A stretch of 64,000 bases of DNA from Rhizobium sp. L1K21 (GTDB taxonomy: Bacteria > Pseudomonadota > Alphaproteobacteria > Rhizobiales > Rhizobiaceae): contig NZ_JAMXLE010000001.1 of assembly GCF_024055895.1 (NCBI RefSeq), forward strand, positions 1,488,001 through 1,552,000, read 5' to 3'. Position 1 is the stretch's first letter. The number at the start of each line of letters is the position of its first letter. The translations under genes and the position numbers were made by a program. The notes under the pieces were generated by a model. That model saw only the letters and a program-made list of their open reading frames with translations. It was not told the DNA's origin and did not search any database. Of the stretch, positions 9,859-18,652 are shown piece by piece.

Positions 9859-11058
9859 CTAAGGGATTGCGACGTTGCCCTGCCAGTCCATCGCCTCAAG
9901 AGCTATGGCCACTTCAAAACGTTTTTCATCGAGTGGTCCAGGAAGCAAATCTTCGGCACGACCGATTCGCCGCATCAGCGTGTTCCGGTGTACGCCTAAT
10001 CTTTCCGCTGTGGCGGCAATATTGGAGCCCTCTTTCAAGTAGGCGAGAAGGGCTGACCTGGTAGACGGGTTTGCTTTGGCGAGATCGCCGAGTGTGTCGT
10101 TGATGAAGCGTTTCAGAAGGCGCCTGTCCGGGGTGATGACCGAAATCAGACGCACGGTCTCGTAGTCGGCGACGCGCCTTGCAGCGGGTGCTGATGCCAG
10201 AAAGCTTTGAACAAGCCGTGCGGTCTCGTGACTTTCGCGAAAGCCCTCAATTCCAGAACTTGCAGGTCCGATCGCAAGGCGCAGACCTGGCGGGCAGTTT
10301 GCCTCGGCCATCTGCAGTGTCGGTTGACGGGTCAGCCACAGCCAGCATGTGGCGTGGTCGGCGGCAATCAACAGATATGCGCCGCCGCATTCCTGTGCAA
10401 ATCGTACTGCGGCCTGATTGAGTGCAGCGGTGTCGCTGGTCTCGGGTGGACCAAACAGAATTGCTGCAGAATGGCGTGTCTCCAGCCGATAGCCGAGAAC
10501 GCGCGATGCTTGGCGCGGATCGACTGGGCGACGCTTTAAGATGGTGTCAACCATTGCCTGCTTTTCAGCCGCAGATCCTTGCGAAAGCTCAACTTTTTCG
10601 CGCTCAATGCGCTCGGTCAGTCCGGCAATAGTGGCATCAAGGAACGCACTGATCGATCGCGCAGAGATATCGAGGACCGCGCGCAGCTGTTGTGCATCCG
10701 TTGTCAGTTCAAAGACCAGATCCATCCAGCGCAACCAGGCGGCGTTCTGCCCGGCACGATAGGCGTTGAGGGCGAGATCATCCACGCCGAGCCGCGCTTG
10801 TTCACGCGCCACGCGCAACATTTCCGGCCCCAGATTGGGCGGCACGGGCTGTCCGGGCGCGTTGTATGTCGCCATTGCCCAATGGGCGATGTTGTTGCGG
10901 TTCGCCTGACAAACCAAAGCGATGGTCACTGGATCATCTGTGCCGAGAGCGCCGATTGTAGCGGCGTCGATGTCCGCCACCCAGTCTTCCGGCGCTTCCA
11001 GGCAACGCCCCGCACCTGACCGCAATATTTCCAGTATATCGGGCGTTGTCTGGTGCAT
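9859..11058 (-). CDS. PucR/CdaR-type transcriptional regulator
   Basis: A cytoplasmic regulator of 399 residues. The C-terminus holds the PucR-type helix-turn-helix: LLAYLKEGSNIAATAERLGVHRNTLMRRIGRAEDLL, near residues 330-370. The preceding region resembles the GGDEF-like domain found in CdaR/PucR proteins, and an N-terminal helical segment may bind a ligand. The ATG at 11058 is preferred over an in-frame TTG three codons upstream. It is transcribed away from the monooxygenase/hydrolase/SDR cassette with a 100-bp shared intergenic region, so it most likely controls that cassette. The inducer is unknown. Confidence 0.82.
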   Translation of the reverse strand: MHQTTPDILEILRSGAGRCLEAPEDWVADIDAATIGALGTDDPVTIALVCQANRNNIAHWAMATYNAPGQPVPPNLGPEMLRVAREQARLGVDDLALNAYRAGQNAAWLRWMDLVFELTTDAQQLRAVLDISARSISAFLDATIAGLTERIEREKVELSQGSAAEKQAMVDTILKRRPVDPRQASRVLGYRLETRHSAAILFGPPETSDTAALNQAAVRFAQECGGAYLLIAADHATCWLWLTRQPTLQMAEANCPPGLRLAIGPASSGIEGFRESHETARLVQSFLASAPAARRVADYETVRLISVITPDRRLLKRFINDTLGDLAKANPSTRSALLAYLKEGSNIAATAERLGVHRNTLMRRIGRAEDLLPGPLDEKRFEVAIALEAMDWQGNVAIP

Positions 11059-11158
11059 TTTGTCCAACCAATGTCAATGAATGGTGCAATATGCATCTTC
11101 TTTAAGAGATTGCGGAATGTCAATCTGGATCGTGATCGGAGTGAGGAGAACGAGATAT

Positions 11159-12655
11159 ATGAATGGAACGAGCGAGACGCCGCTGGACGTTCTCATTATA
11201 GGCGCGGGGCTTTCGGGGATTGGTTGCGCGTGTCGACTCACGCTTGATCTCCCGGACAAGAGCCTCCTCATTTTGGAAGCCCGCGATGTATCCGGGGGCA
11301 CGTGGGATTTGTTTCGTTATCCTGGCATTCGCTCCGATTCTGATCTGTTCACCTTCGGTTACGATTTCGAGCCCTGGAAAAGTGACACGGCGATCGCCGA
11401 TGGAGGGGCAATCCTGGCTTATCTGCGCGACACTGCGCAGCGTTACGGCGTGGAGCAGAAGATTCGCTACAACCATGCAGTCATCGCGGCTGATTGGGAA
11501 AGCGAGGAGGCCTGCTGGCGGGTGACTGTGGAGCACAGTGTTACCGGTGTCAGATCAGTCATTTATGCCAGATGGCTTTTTTCAGCCGCCGGTTATTATG
11601 ACTATGCTGAGGGATACAGGCCGGAATTTCCCGGTGAGGACGAATTTGCAGGCAAAATCATCCATCCGCAATTTTGGCCGGAAGACCTCGATTATGCCGG
11701 TAAACGCATCGCGGTGATTGGCAGCGGCGCGACGGCTGTGACTTTGTTGCCGGCACTTGCTGCAAAAGCCGCGCATGTAACCCAGGTCCAACGCACGCCG
11801 ACTTATGTGGTTTCCGTTCCAGCGCGTGACCCTTTGGCCACGATCTTGCAGCGATTTTTGCCCAATAGATGGGTTTATGCAATTTCACGACGGCGGCAGA
11901 TTTTGCGACAACGCTGGTTTTTCGTCTTCTGCCAGCGCTTCCCCAATGCTGCGCGGCGTCTGATCCGCGGCATGGTTCGCCGCAACCTGCCTGCCGATTA
12001 TCCGATCGATGTGCATTTTAACCCGCCCTATGACCCTTGGGATCAGCGGCTTTGCGCGGTGCCCGACGGCGACCTTTTTAAGGCCTTAAGCGGAGGCAAA
12101 GCCTCCATTGTGACCGGGCAAATCGACCGTTTCACCAGAACCGGTATCCGGATGACGTCGGGCGAAGCGGTGGCTGCCGATATCATCATCACGGCAACCG
12201 GCTTGAAGGTGCAGGTGTTCGGAAAATATTCGCTGACGGTGGATGGTCAGCCGGTGCAAGCGTCGGAGCGGCTTGTCTACAAGGGTATGATGCTTGATGG
12301 GGTACCCAATTTCAGTTTTGCGATCGGCTACACGAACTCATCATGGACGTTGAAGATCGGGTTATTGACGACCTATCTCTGCCGGCTCCTGAAATATATG
12401 GGTGAGAATGGATATGCGTCGGCTGTTGCGAAGCGACCGGACGGACAATTGAAGACGCGCCCATTGCTCGATTTCGGGGCAGGATATATTCAGCGCGCCG
12501 TCGACGGACTGCCCCGACAGGGCGAGGGCTACCCCTGGGTGATGTCGTTTAGCTACTTTAGCGACGCGGCGCTTTTCAAGCGGGGTCGAATTGATGATGC
12601 GGATATGCATTTTTCTCCGCCGCCGTCGAATTCCAAACGAGAGGCGGCAGCATGA
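11159..12655 (+). CDS. Flavin-containing (Baeyer-Villiger type) monooxygenase
   Basis: A 498-residue class B flavoprotein monooxygenase. The FAD-binding GxGxxG is IIGAGLSGIG near residue 14, followed by GGTWDLFRYPGIRSD. The Baeyer-Villiger fingerprint FxGxxxHxxxW is fully present as FAGKIIHPQFWP, and the NADPH-binding second Rossmann motif is VIGSGATAV. Such enzymes insert oxygen next to a carbonyl, turning ketones into esters or lactones. The start at 11159 has GGAG about 10 nt upstream; an upstream in-frame start at 11081 would lack family similarity. The stop overlaps the downstream hydrolase by ATGA. The layout recalls the mycobacterial MymA-type FMO/hydrolase/SDR operons, but the substrate cannot be read from sequence. 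Confidence 0.88.
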   Translation: MNGTSETPLDVLIIGAGLSGIGCACRLTLDLPDKSLLILEARDVSGGTWDLFRYPGIRSDSDLFTFGYDFEPWKSDTAIADGGAILAYLRDTAQRYGVEQKIRYNHAVIAADWESEEACWRVTVEHSVTGVRSVIYARWLFSAAGYYDYAEGYRPEFPGEDEFAGKIIHPQFWPEDLDYAGKRIAVIGSGATAVTLLPALAAKAAHVTQVQRTPTYVVSVPARDPLATILQRFLPNRWVYAISRRRQILRQRWFFVFCQRFPNAARRLIRGMVRRNLPADYPIDVHFNPPYDPWDQRLCAVPDGDLFKALSGGKASIVTGQIDRFTRTGIRMTSGEAVAADIIITATGLKVQVFGKYSLTVDGQPVQASERLVYKGMMLDGVPNFSFAIGYTNSSWTLKIGLLTTYLCRLLKYMGENGYASAVAKRPDGQLKTRPLLDFGAGYIQRAVDGLPRQGEGYPWVMSFSYFSDAALFKRGRIDDADMHFSPPPSNSKREAAA

Positions 12656-13530
12656 AGGAGGAATTCTGTACGCTGCCGGACGGGAGGAGGCTCTGCTATT
12701 CCGTGTTTGGTGAAGGCCAACCTCTTGTGCTGATTGCAGGTTTGGCTCTGCATATGACCTATTGGCCTCAGTCCTTTCTGGATGCTTTGACCAAACGGGG
12801 CTTCAGGGTCATTGTTTTTGATAATCGCGATGTCGGAAAATCCTCTTTCATGGACACGCCGGTTCCTGGCAAGCTCGATATTATGCTCAGGCGGGCACCG
12901 GATGGATGCTATCGCATTGAGGACATGGCGGACGATGTCATGCTGCTGCTCGATAGCCTTCATATTCAAGCAGCTCACATCGTTGGCATGTCAATGGGTG
13001 GCATGATTGCACAAGCCCTGGCGAGCCATCATGGCGACAAGGTGCTGAGTTTAACCTCGATCTTCTCCACTACGGGCGCGCGGCGCGTTGGGCAGCCGTC
13101 AATGCGCACCATGCTGCAGTTGATGAAGGGGCGTTCTTCCTCTCGTGAGGCTTCGGCCCGCGCTTTCGCGGATATGATGAGCCTCATTGGCGGGCGCAAA
13201 TATCCGTCAAGCAGGAGCCGTCTCACCGATTATGCCTCTAAGGCCTGGGATCGTTCAGTTGGCGATATTGAGGCGGGTGTTGCCCGACAGATCGGTGCCA
13301 TTATCAAATCCGGCGACCGGACCGAAGCGCTTGCCCGGATCAAGGCGCCCACGCTTGTGGTGCACGGTGATCGCGATTTGATGGTTCACCCAAGCGGAGG
13401 ACGTGCAACGGCCGCAGCCATCAAAGGTGCGCGGATGGTTATATTGCAGGGTGCCGGGCATGACATTGCCGACCGTTTCGCCGATCGTCTGGCAGGACTG
13501 ATCCTGGAGAATACGGAGCGCGCGTCTTGA
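12652..13530 (+). CDS. Alpha/beta hydrolase (esterase-like)
   Basis: A 292-residue alpha/beta-hydrolase-fold protein. The nucleophile elbow is GMSMGG with Ser near residue 114. The acid is the Asp of VVHGDRDLMVHP and the base the His of GAGHDIAD. The oxyanion region shows LIAGLALHMTYW. No signal peptide is visible, so it is cytoplasmic. It overlaps the monooxygenase upstream and the SDR downstream by 4 bp each. This suggests that it hydrolyses the ester or lactone made by the monooxygenase; that substrate link is inference from context. Confidence 0.87.
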   Translation: MKEEFCTLPDGRRLCYSVFGEGQPLVLIAGLALHMTYWPQSFLDALTKRGFRVIVFDNRDVGKSSFMDTPVPGKLDIMLRRAPDGCYRIEDMADDVMLLLDSLHIQAAHIVGMSMGGMIAQALASHHGDKVLSLTSIFSTTGARRVGQPSMRTMLQLMKGRSSSREASARAFADMMSLIGGRKYPSSRSRLTDYASKAWDRSVGDIEAGVARQIGAIIKSGDRTEALARIKAPTLVVHGDRDLMVHPSGGRATAAAIKGARMVILQGAGHDIADRFADRLAGLILENTERAS

Positions 13531-14375
13531 GTGTCTTTCGAGAAAAGGTCGCGGTCGTGACCGGTGCCGGATCCGGGATCGGGCGGGCCTTGGCGCTGGG
13601 GCTTGCCGAACGCGGTGCCAGAGTTGCCATTTCGGATATTGATCCTGTTGGTCTTGACGAAACCGACCGTATGCTGCGCACGATCGGTGCGGAGTCTTTT
13701 GCCAGTACGTTTGATGTTGGTGATGCATCGGCCTTTGCCGAATACGCCGAAGCGGTGAAGTGGCATTATGGCGTTGTTCACCACCTTTATAACAATGCCG
13801 GCACCACGCTTGGTTCACGGCCTTTTCTGGAGATGCGGCCTGAGCATTTTGAAAAGGTAATGAATGTCAATTTCTGGGGTGTCGTCAATGGCACACGTGT
13901 TTTCCTCCCACTTCTGATCGAAAGTGGAGAGGGTGCGCTTGTCAATATATCAAGCCTCAACGGATTGATGGCGCAGCCTGAGCTTTCAGCCTATTGCGGC
14001 TCCAAATTTGCGGTTCGGGGATTCACCGAGACGTTGCGAGCAGAAATGATGATGGCCGATCACAACGTGCATGTCGTTGTCGTGCATCCGGGCGGGGTGA
14101 AAACCAACATCGCCAATTCTGCGCAGCCGAAGGATGAAGTTCTTGATGATGATGAGCGAATTCGAGCAGAAGAGCGGCTTCGACTTTACAACGAGAAACT
14201 CCTGAAAATGTCGCCGGAGAAGGCTGCGTCCATCATCTTGAACGGGGTGGAGCGTGGCCGCTCGCGCATTGTCATCACGCGCGAGGCAGTTGTTCTTGAC
14301 TGGCTGGTTCGAGCTTTGCCGCAAGCCTATCCGAGGCTCGTGGTCGCAGCGATGCGGCGGGCTCTCGGCAAATGA
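13527..14375 (+). CDS. Short-chain dehydrogenase/reductase
   Basis: A 282-residue classical SDR. The cofactor motif TGAGSGIG lies near residue 12, the structural NNAG follows, and the catalytic Ser (NISSLNG) and Tyr-x3-Lys (YCGSK) are in order. An Asp after the second strand (SDIDP) suggests NAD(H) preference. The 30-residue C-terminal extension after EKAASIILNGVERGRSRI is common in SDRs of FMO clusters. It ends the three-gene cassette and probably interconverts an alcohol and the ketone that the monooxygenase would act on. Confidence 0.87.
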   Translation: MSVFREKVAVVTGAGSGIGRALALGLAERGARVAISDIDPVGLDETDRMLRTIGAESFASTFDVGDASAFAEYAEAVKWHYGVVHHLYNNAGTTLGSRPFLEMRPEHFEKVMNVNFWGVVNGTRVFLPLLIESGEGALVNISSLNGLMAQPELSAYCGSKFAVRGFTETLRAEMMMADHNVHVVVVHPGGVKTNIANSAQPKDEVLDDDERIRAEERLRLYNEKLLKMSPEKAASIILNGVERGRSRIVITREAVVLDWLVRALPQAYPRLVVAAMRRALGK

Positions 14376-14439
14376 ATATCATTTCTGGCCGGAACGAGCC
14401 TAAGCCGGACAGACTAGAGAAAATAGGGAGAGGGGCGTT

Positions 14440-15057
14440 ATGAGATATGCATTCATTTGGGCTGCCTGTGCCATTGTCGGCGCTTTGGGTGGCGGCGTGG
14501 CTGCGGTGTTTTATCTGACACTGCAAACCGGCGTGTCAGGGTGGGGTCACCAGGTCAATGTCAATGGTTGGCGAAGCGATTGGCTGATTGGGACCGAGGC
14601 GGCCGACCCATACACCCGCGCCTGGGTGGCGCTCTACGGCCTCTTTGCGCTTCGCCGCACGGAAGCAGTCTATTTCATCAAGGCAAAGGATGAGAAAGGC
14701 GAGAGGCTGACCGAGAAGTGCGACTACAGGCTCGAGACCGGGCCTTTGCCAGGAAAATGGTGGTCTTTTACCGTCTATGACAGAACCGGTTACCTGCCAA
14801 AGAACGATGACGGGCATTTGACATTTGATGCGACTAATGCTGCTGCGTCTGGTGGTTCGGAGGGGCCTTGGTCTACCATACTTTCATCTCGTCAGCCGGA
14901 GAAGGACGGAGAAAGCTGGATATCGACACGCAATGCGGGGAGCTTTGACGTGACCATGCGCATCTATCAACCCGATCCGCAATTTCTCGCCGAGCCCGAG
15001 CAGCATCTCATTGGGCCAAAGATCAGCAAGCTTTCATGTCAGGGGGAGGCGGAGTGA
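14440..15057 (+). CDS. DUF1214 domain membrane-anchored protein
   Basis: A 205-residue protein with one N-terminal membrane segment (about residues 5-30) and a periplasmic DUF1214-like domain. Conserved-looking stretches are NGWRSDWLIGTEAADPYTRAW, the GPLPGKWWSFTVYDRTGYL strand region and the terminal RIYQPD. In many bacteria DUF1214 is fused behind DUF1254 in one protein; here the two are separate neighbours. Their biochemical function is not known. It starts 64 bp after the SDR and its stop overlaps the next start (TGATG). Confidence 0.78.
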   Translation: MRYAFIWAACAIVGALGGGVAAVFYLTLQTGVSGWGHQVNVNGWRSDWLIGTEAADPYTRAWVALYGLFALRRTEAVYFIKAKDEKGERLTEKCDYRLETGPLPGKWWSFTVYDRTGYLPKNDDGHLTFDATNAAASGGSEGPWSTILSSRQPEKDGESWISTRNAGSFDVTMRIYQPDPQFLAEPEQHLIGPKISKLSCQGEAE

Positions 15058-15587
15058 TGAATATCTTTGCTCGCAAGAAACTCGTTGGGTTCGTTATTTT
15101 TGTGGCAGCCTTTGCGGCAACCCATTTTCTCGTCCTCTTTGCATTGCCCTATATTATCGAGGACAAGGCAATTTCGTTGCTGGAGTCAAAAGGGGTCAAG
15201 TTCAATACCTGGTATGCTGCGCCACGTGTTGAACCGGAGGTTCAGCCGGTGGTGCGCGCCTCACCGGATCTATCTTATGCGCTGTGCCTGATCGACCTAT
15301 CCGACGGACCGATGCAGATATCGGCACCCAAAGCTGACAACTACGGCTCGCTTTCCGTTTTTGATGGCAACACGGACAATGCTTATGTTGGGTCTTTGAT
15401 GGGATCTGGCACACTGTCGATAACGGTCTACAAGGGGGATATGCCCACCATCGAGGCTGGTGAACCGGTGCAGGTGCATTCCAATCAAGTCGTGGCACTT
15501 GTTCGACGCCTTGCGCCGACAGCGCCGCTCTTCGAGGAAAGCGCAAGTCTTGTCTCGCAAAGCGTGTGCGCGCCCTTGAAACAGTAG
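15057..15587 (+). CDS. DUF1254-like membrane-anchored protein
   Basis: A 176-residue protein with an N-terminal membrane anchor (about residues 9-32) and an exported domain resembling a short form of DUF1254: FNTWYAAPRVEPEVQPVVRASPD, then a core LCLIDLSDGPMQISAPKADNYGSLSVFDGNTDN. It starts within the stop of the DUF1214 gene with GGGGGAGG as a strong ribosome-binding site. The two products probably form a complex at the membrane, but no function is established. It converges with the TetR gene. Confidence 0.72.
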   Translation: MNIFARKKLVGFVIFVAAFAATHFLVLFALPYIIEDKAISLLESKGVKFNTWYAAPRVEPEVQPVVRASPDLSYALCLIDLSDGPMQISAPKADNYGSLSVFDGNTDNAYVGSLMGSGTLSITVYKGDMPTIEAGEPVQVHSNQVVALVRRLAPTAPLFEESASLVSQSVCAPLKQ

Positions 15588-15608
15588 ATCATGGCGCAAA
15601 ACATAACG

Positions 15609-15630
15609 GGGCTGGTGCAACACCCAGCCC
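15609..15630. terminator. Hairpin between the DUF1254 gene and tetR
   Basis: GGGCTGG and CCAGCCC enclose a short loop in the 84-bp gap between convergent genes. A clear T-run is lacking on either strand, so it is a weak or factor-assisted terminator at best. Confidence 0.4.
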
Positions 15631-15671
15631 ATGTTCTCTCAATATCACGGGAAATGGATGAGCTTGGACAG

Positions 15672-16304
15672 TCAGACATGCATTCCGCTGATCAAGCCGG
15701 GCAAAATGAGGTTCAGGTGCTCGTCCAGAAAGATCTTGGCGTCGATGGGTGGGCCGAGTTTACCGAGAAGTCCGTAGTGAAGGGCCAGCGTCAAAGCCGG
15801 GGCTGCTATGATTTCAGCAAGATACCGGGCCTTGGCGGGCGCGAATTCGCCCGCTGCCATGCCGGAATCAAGCACGTTTTGCAGACTTTCAATAATCGGG
15901 GTGAGATAAGCGGTTTCATATTGTGACAGCAGTTCGGGAAATGCGTCGCCTTCTGCTGCAATCAGCTTTGCAATGTCGCGGTGGCGCGGGTCCTCTACCA
16001 GCGTTTCATAAACAAAACGCATCAGGGTGCGGATTTTTTCAATGGCGCTGGCACTCGATCTTGTGATTCTATCGGCTTGCGATTCGATATCCGGCGGTAC
16101 GACGTGGCGAATGACTTCCTCGAACAGATTTTCCTTGGACTTGAAATGAAAGTAGATGGTTCCTCTGGTGATGCCGGCTTTCGCCGCAACGCTTTCCAGC
16201 TGTGCGCCCGCGTAGCCACGGGCGACAAACTCGTCGAAGGCAAGATTGAGAATTTCCCGTCTGCGATGCGTGCGCTGTGCGCTGCGTTTGCCTGTTTCTT
16301 TCAT
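15672..16304 (-). CDS. TetR family repressor of the RND efflux operon
   Basis: A 210-residue TetR/AcrR-type repressor. The N-terminal helix-turn-helix is RREILNLAFDEFVARGYAGAQLESVAAKAGITRGTIYFHFKSKENLFEEVI. The C-terminal region resembles the ligand and dimer domain of AcrR-like regulators. It is divergent from the RND operon, and a near-perfect 20-bp palindrome in the 150-bp intergenic region covers both predicted promoters. It therefore very likely represses both itself and the pump until a toxic substrate binds. Confidence 0.9.
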   Translation of the reverse strand: MKETGKRSAQRTHRRREILNLAFDEFVARGYAGAQLESVAAKAGITRGTIYFHFKSKENLFEEVIRHVVPPDIESQADRITRSSASAIEKIRTLMRFVYETLVEDPRHRDIAKLIAAEGDAFPELLSQYETAYLTPIIESLQNVLDSGMAAGEFAPAKARYLAEIIAAPALTLALHYGLLGKLGPPIDAKIFLDEHLNLILPGLISGMHV

Positions 16305-16356
16305 TGGTCAGTCTCATGCCGTAAGTGTTCGATGGAGAGTTGGGCGCACTAAAACA

Positions 16357-16385
16357 TTGACTAACGCGTCAGTCAAATTTATATG
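16357..16385. promoter_or_regulatory. TetR operator overlapping back-to-back promoters
   Basis: TTGACTAACGCGTCAGTCAA at 16357-16376 is palindromic at 18 of 20 positions. Its left arm is also a -35 box TTGACT with exactly 17 bp to TATATG (16380-16385), facing the pump genes. Read on the other strand, the right arm gives TTGACT with 17 bp to TTTAGT, facing tetR. A repressor bound here would block both promoters. Confidence 0.82.
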
Positions 16386-16454
16386 GCAGGTAACAAGTGT
16401 CGTGTTTTCGTATTATGCTCCTTTCAATTGTTCAGAATTCGCGGGGTAAATAGA

Positions 16455-17564
16455 ATGGCAAAAGCCTTTTTTCCAAAAAAAGGCCGGCTTTGGACGTTGG
16501 GCGCGTTACCGTTGGTGGCGTTGTTGGTCTCATCCTGCGGTGACGACAGCAATCAGGACGCCAACCCTGACAAGTACACGCTGAACGTGATTGCGACCAG
16601 AGTCGAAGAAGGCAATGCCGTTCGACCCTTGCGCGTCACTGGCACAGTCGAAGCCGCGATGTCTCGCGACATATCCTTTCGCGTGGGTGGTACAATCACG
16701 GCACGCCATGTGCAGACGGGCGATCGGGTGAAGGCCGGCGATTTGCTAGCGACGATTGGGACAAGTGAACTGGATGCCAACGTTACGGCAGCTGAGGCTG
16801 ATGTTGCGTCAGCCGCCGCCGGTCTCAGCCTCGCGCAATCGGACCTTGATCGTTTGCAATCTCTCTTTGAAAAGGGTTTCACGACCCGCTCGGGACTGGA
16901 CAATGCCGGAAAGGCCGTAGACCAGGCAAAGGCGTCTCTTTCGATTGCCGAAAGCCAGCTGGAAATTGCCAGGGAAAATCGATCCTATGCCGACTTGAAA
17001 GCGGGGGCAGACGGCGTGGTCGTTGGCACCAATGCCGAGGTCGGTCAGGTCGTGCAGGCCGGCCAGCCTGTTATGACAATTGCGTCAAACGATCGGCGTC
17101 AAGCAGTGTTCGATGTCTCCGAGGCGGTGCTGACTGCGGCAAATGCAGACAACGCCAAGGTTTTTCTGGCATCCGATCCGTCCGTTGTCGCCAAGGCCAA
17201 GATTGCGGAGATTTCCCCCACGGTGAACCGCAACACGGGCACAGTGCGGCTGAAGGTCGATCTGATTGATCCTCCAGAGAGTATGAATCTCGGCGCACCG
17301 GTGACCGGCGAGGTTGAAAGCAAACCGATACACGGCTTTGTGCTGCCGCCTTCGGCGCTGTCGAATTATGCCGGAAAGGCCGCAGTTTGGGTTTTCGATG
17401 CGTCGACACATACAGTTTCGCCGAAACCAGTTGAAGCGCTCTTTTACAGCCACGATCAGGCGGTGGTGACCGGGCAACTGGAGACCGGCGACCTTGTTGT
17501 GAGTGGTGGGACGCCGTTTTTGAGCCCCGGTCTTGAAGTGACCGTTTCAAAGGAACAGCCATGA
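16455..17564 (+). CDS. RND efflux periplasmic adaptor, first of two (TriA-like)
   Basis: A 369-residue membrane fusion protein linking an inner-membrane RND pump to an outer-membrane channel. A lipoprotein signal ends in LLVSSC with Cys28 as the lipidation site. The split biotinyl/lipoyl motif (VGGTITARHVQTGDRVKAGDLLATIG and later YADLKAGADGVVVGTNAEVGQVVQAGQPVM) flanks an alpha-helical hairpin rich in Ala (residues about 105-165). The start at 16455 gives the lipobox; an upstream in-frame ATG would place 24 extra residues before the signal. Its stop overlaps the second adaptor gene by ATGA. Confidence 0.9.
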   Translation: MAKAFFPKKGRLWTLGALPLVALLVSSCGDDSNQDANPDKYTLNVIATRVEEGNAVRPLRVTGTVEAAMSRDISFRVGGTITARHVQTGDRVKAGDLLATIGTSELDANVTAAEADVASAAAGLSLAQSDLDRLQSLFEKGFTTRSGLDNAGKAVDQAKASLSIAESQLEIARENRSYADLKAGADGVVVGTNAEVGQVVQAGQPVMTIASNDRRQAVFDVSEAVLTAANADNAKVFLASDPSVVAKAKIAEISPTVNRNTGTVRLKVDLIDPPESMNLGAPVTGEVESKPIHGFVLPPSALSNYAGKAAVWVFDASTHTVSPKPVEALFYSHDQAVVTGQLETGDLVVSGGTPFLSPGLEVTVSKEQP

Positions 17565-18652
17565 AAGCTTACAAAGTAGCCGGATGTCTGGCAGGGCTGG
17601 TTGCGTTCATCAGCCTTTCAAGCTGCGAAGAGCAGGGCGATGTTCTCCAAGAGGCCAAGGCACGTCCTGTGCTGACGGCGACAGTGAAGGCATTTACTCC
17701 GCTCCCCATTGCTTTTCCTGGCACAGTCGAGGCACAGATTTCCACCCAGAAGGCCTTCCGGGTTCCTGGTCAGGTGTTGGCCAGGAATGTGAACACGGGC
17801 GATATTGTGCGCAAGGGTGACATTCTGGCGGTGCTCGATACCAAACAGCTTGAACTGGGCGTCCGCTCGGCTGAAGCGGCTGTCGCCAGCGCCAAATCAC
17901 AGGTTACGAATGCTGAAGCGGTTGCAGAGCGGGCCAGACTTCTTTCTGAAGAAGGATTTGCAAGCCCCGCACAACTCGATACGGCGACCGAAAATCTGAA
18001 AGCGGCCAATGCCCAACTGGAAAGTGCCAACGCGCAGCTGGAAAAGGCGCGTGAGCAAATGGGCTATGCCACGCTGGTGGCCGACTATGATGGCATCGTG
18101 ACTGCAGTGAATATCGAAATCGGAGAAACTGCAAATGCCGGCGCGCCAGCGATCACCATTGCGCGGCTGGATTTGCGCGATGCTGTCGTTGATGTGCCCG
18201 AGGATGTGCAGGCGCTGATAAAGCCGGGCGATACATTTTCCGTCGCGACTGTCCTGCAGCCTGATAAAGCCGTCACTGGCACAGTGCGGGAAATTGCCCC
18301 CGACGCAGATAAGCTCACACATACGGTGAGGGTCAAAATATCGCTGGGCGACCCGCCCGAAAATTTTCGCATAGGAACCACAGTGACAGTGTCAGCGACT
18401 GAAACACTGTCAGAACCTTCCATGATTGTCCCCTCCAATGCGATTCTTCTCGAAAACGCCAAGGCTTTCGTGTGGAAACTGGATGAAGAGACCGGCACGG
18501 TTTCGAAAGTCCCAGTGGACGGCGAGGATAGGGGTAAGGGCTATTACCAGATATTCAACGGCGTGCATGCCGGCGATGCCGTTGCCATTGCAGGAATTCA
18601 TTCATTGACTGACGGGCAGAAGGTCTCGCGGTTAGAAAGCTTAGATCAATGA
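17561..18652 (+). CDS. RND efflux periplasmic adaptor, second of two (TriB-like)
   Basis: A 363-residue membrane fusion protein with its own lipobox (ISLSSC, Cys22). The domain order is as in the first adaptor: lipoyl half (FRVPGQVLARNVNTGDIVRKGDILAVLD), helical hairpin, second lipoyl half (YATLVADYDGIVTAVNIEIGETANAGAP), then beta-barrel. Two adaptors in tandem before a single permease is the architecture of Pseudomonas TriABC, where both adaptors are required. The gene overlaps its neighbours on both sides by 4 bp, so the three subunits are translationally coupled. Confidence 0.9.
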   Translation: MKAYKVAGCLAGLVAFISLSSCEEQGDVLQEAKARPVLTATVKAFTPLPIAFPGTVEAQISTQKAFRVPGQVLARNVNTGDIVRKGDILAVLDTKQLELGVRSAEAAVASAKSQVTNAEAVAERARLLSEEGFASPAQLDTATENLKAANAQLESANAQLEKAREQMGYATLVADYDGIVTAVNIEIGETANAGAPAITIARLDLRDAVVDVPEDVQALIKPGDTFSVATVLQPDKAVTGTVREIAPDADKLTHTVRVKISLGDPPENFRIGTTVTVSATETLSEPSMIVPSNAILLENAKAFVWKLDEETGTVSKVPVDGEDRGKGYYQIFNGVHAGDAVAIAGIHSLTDGQKVSRLESLDQ

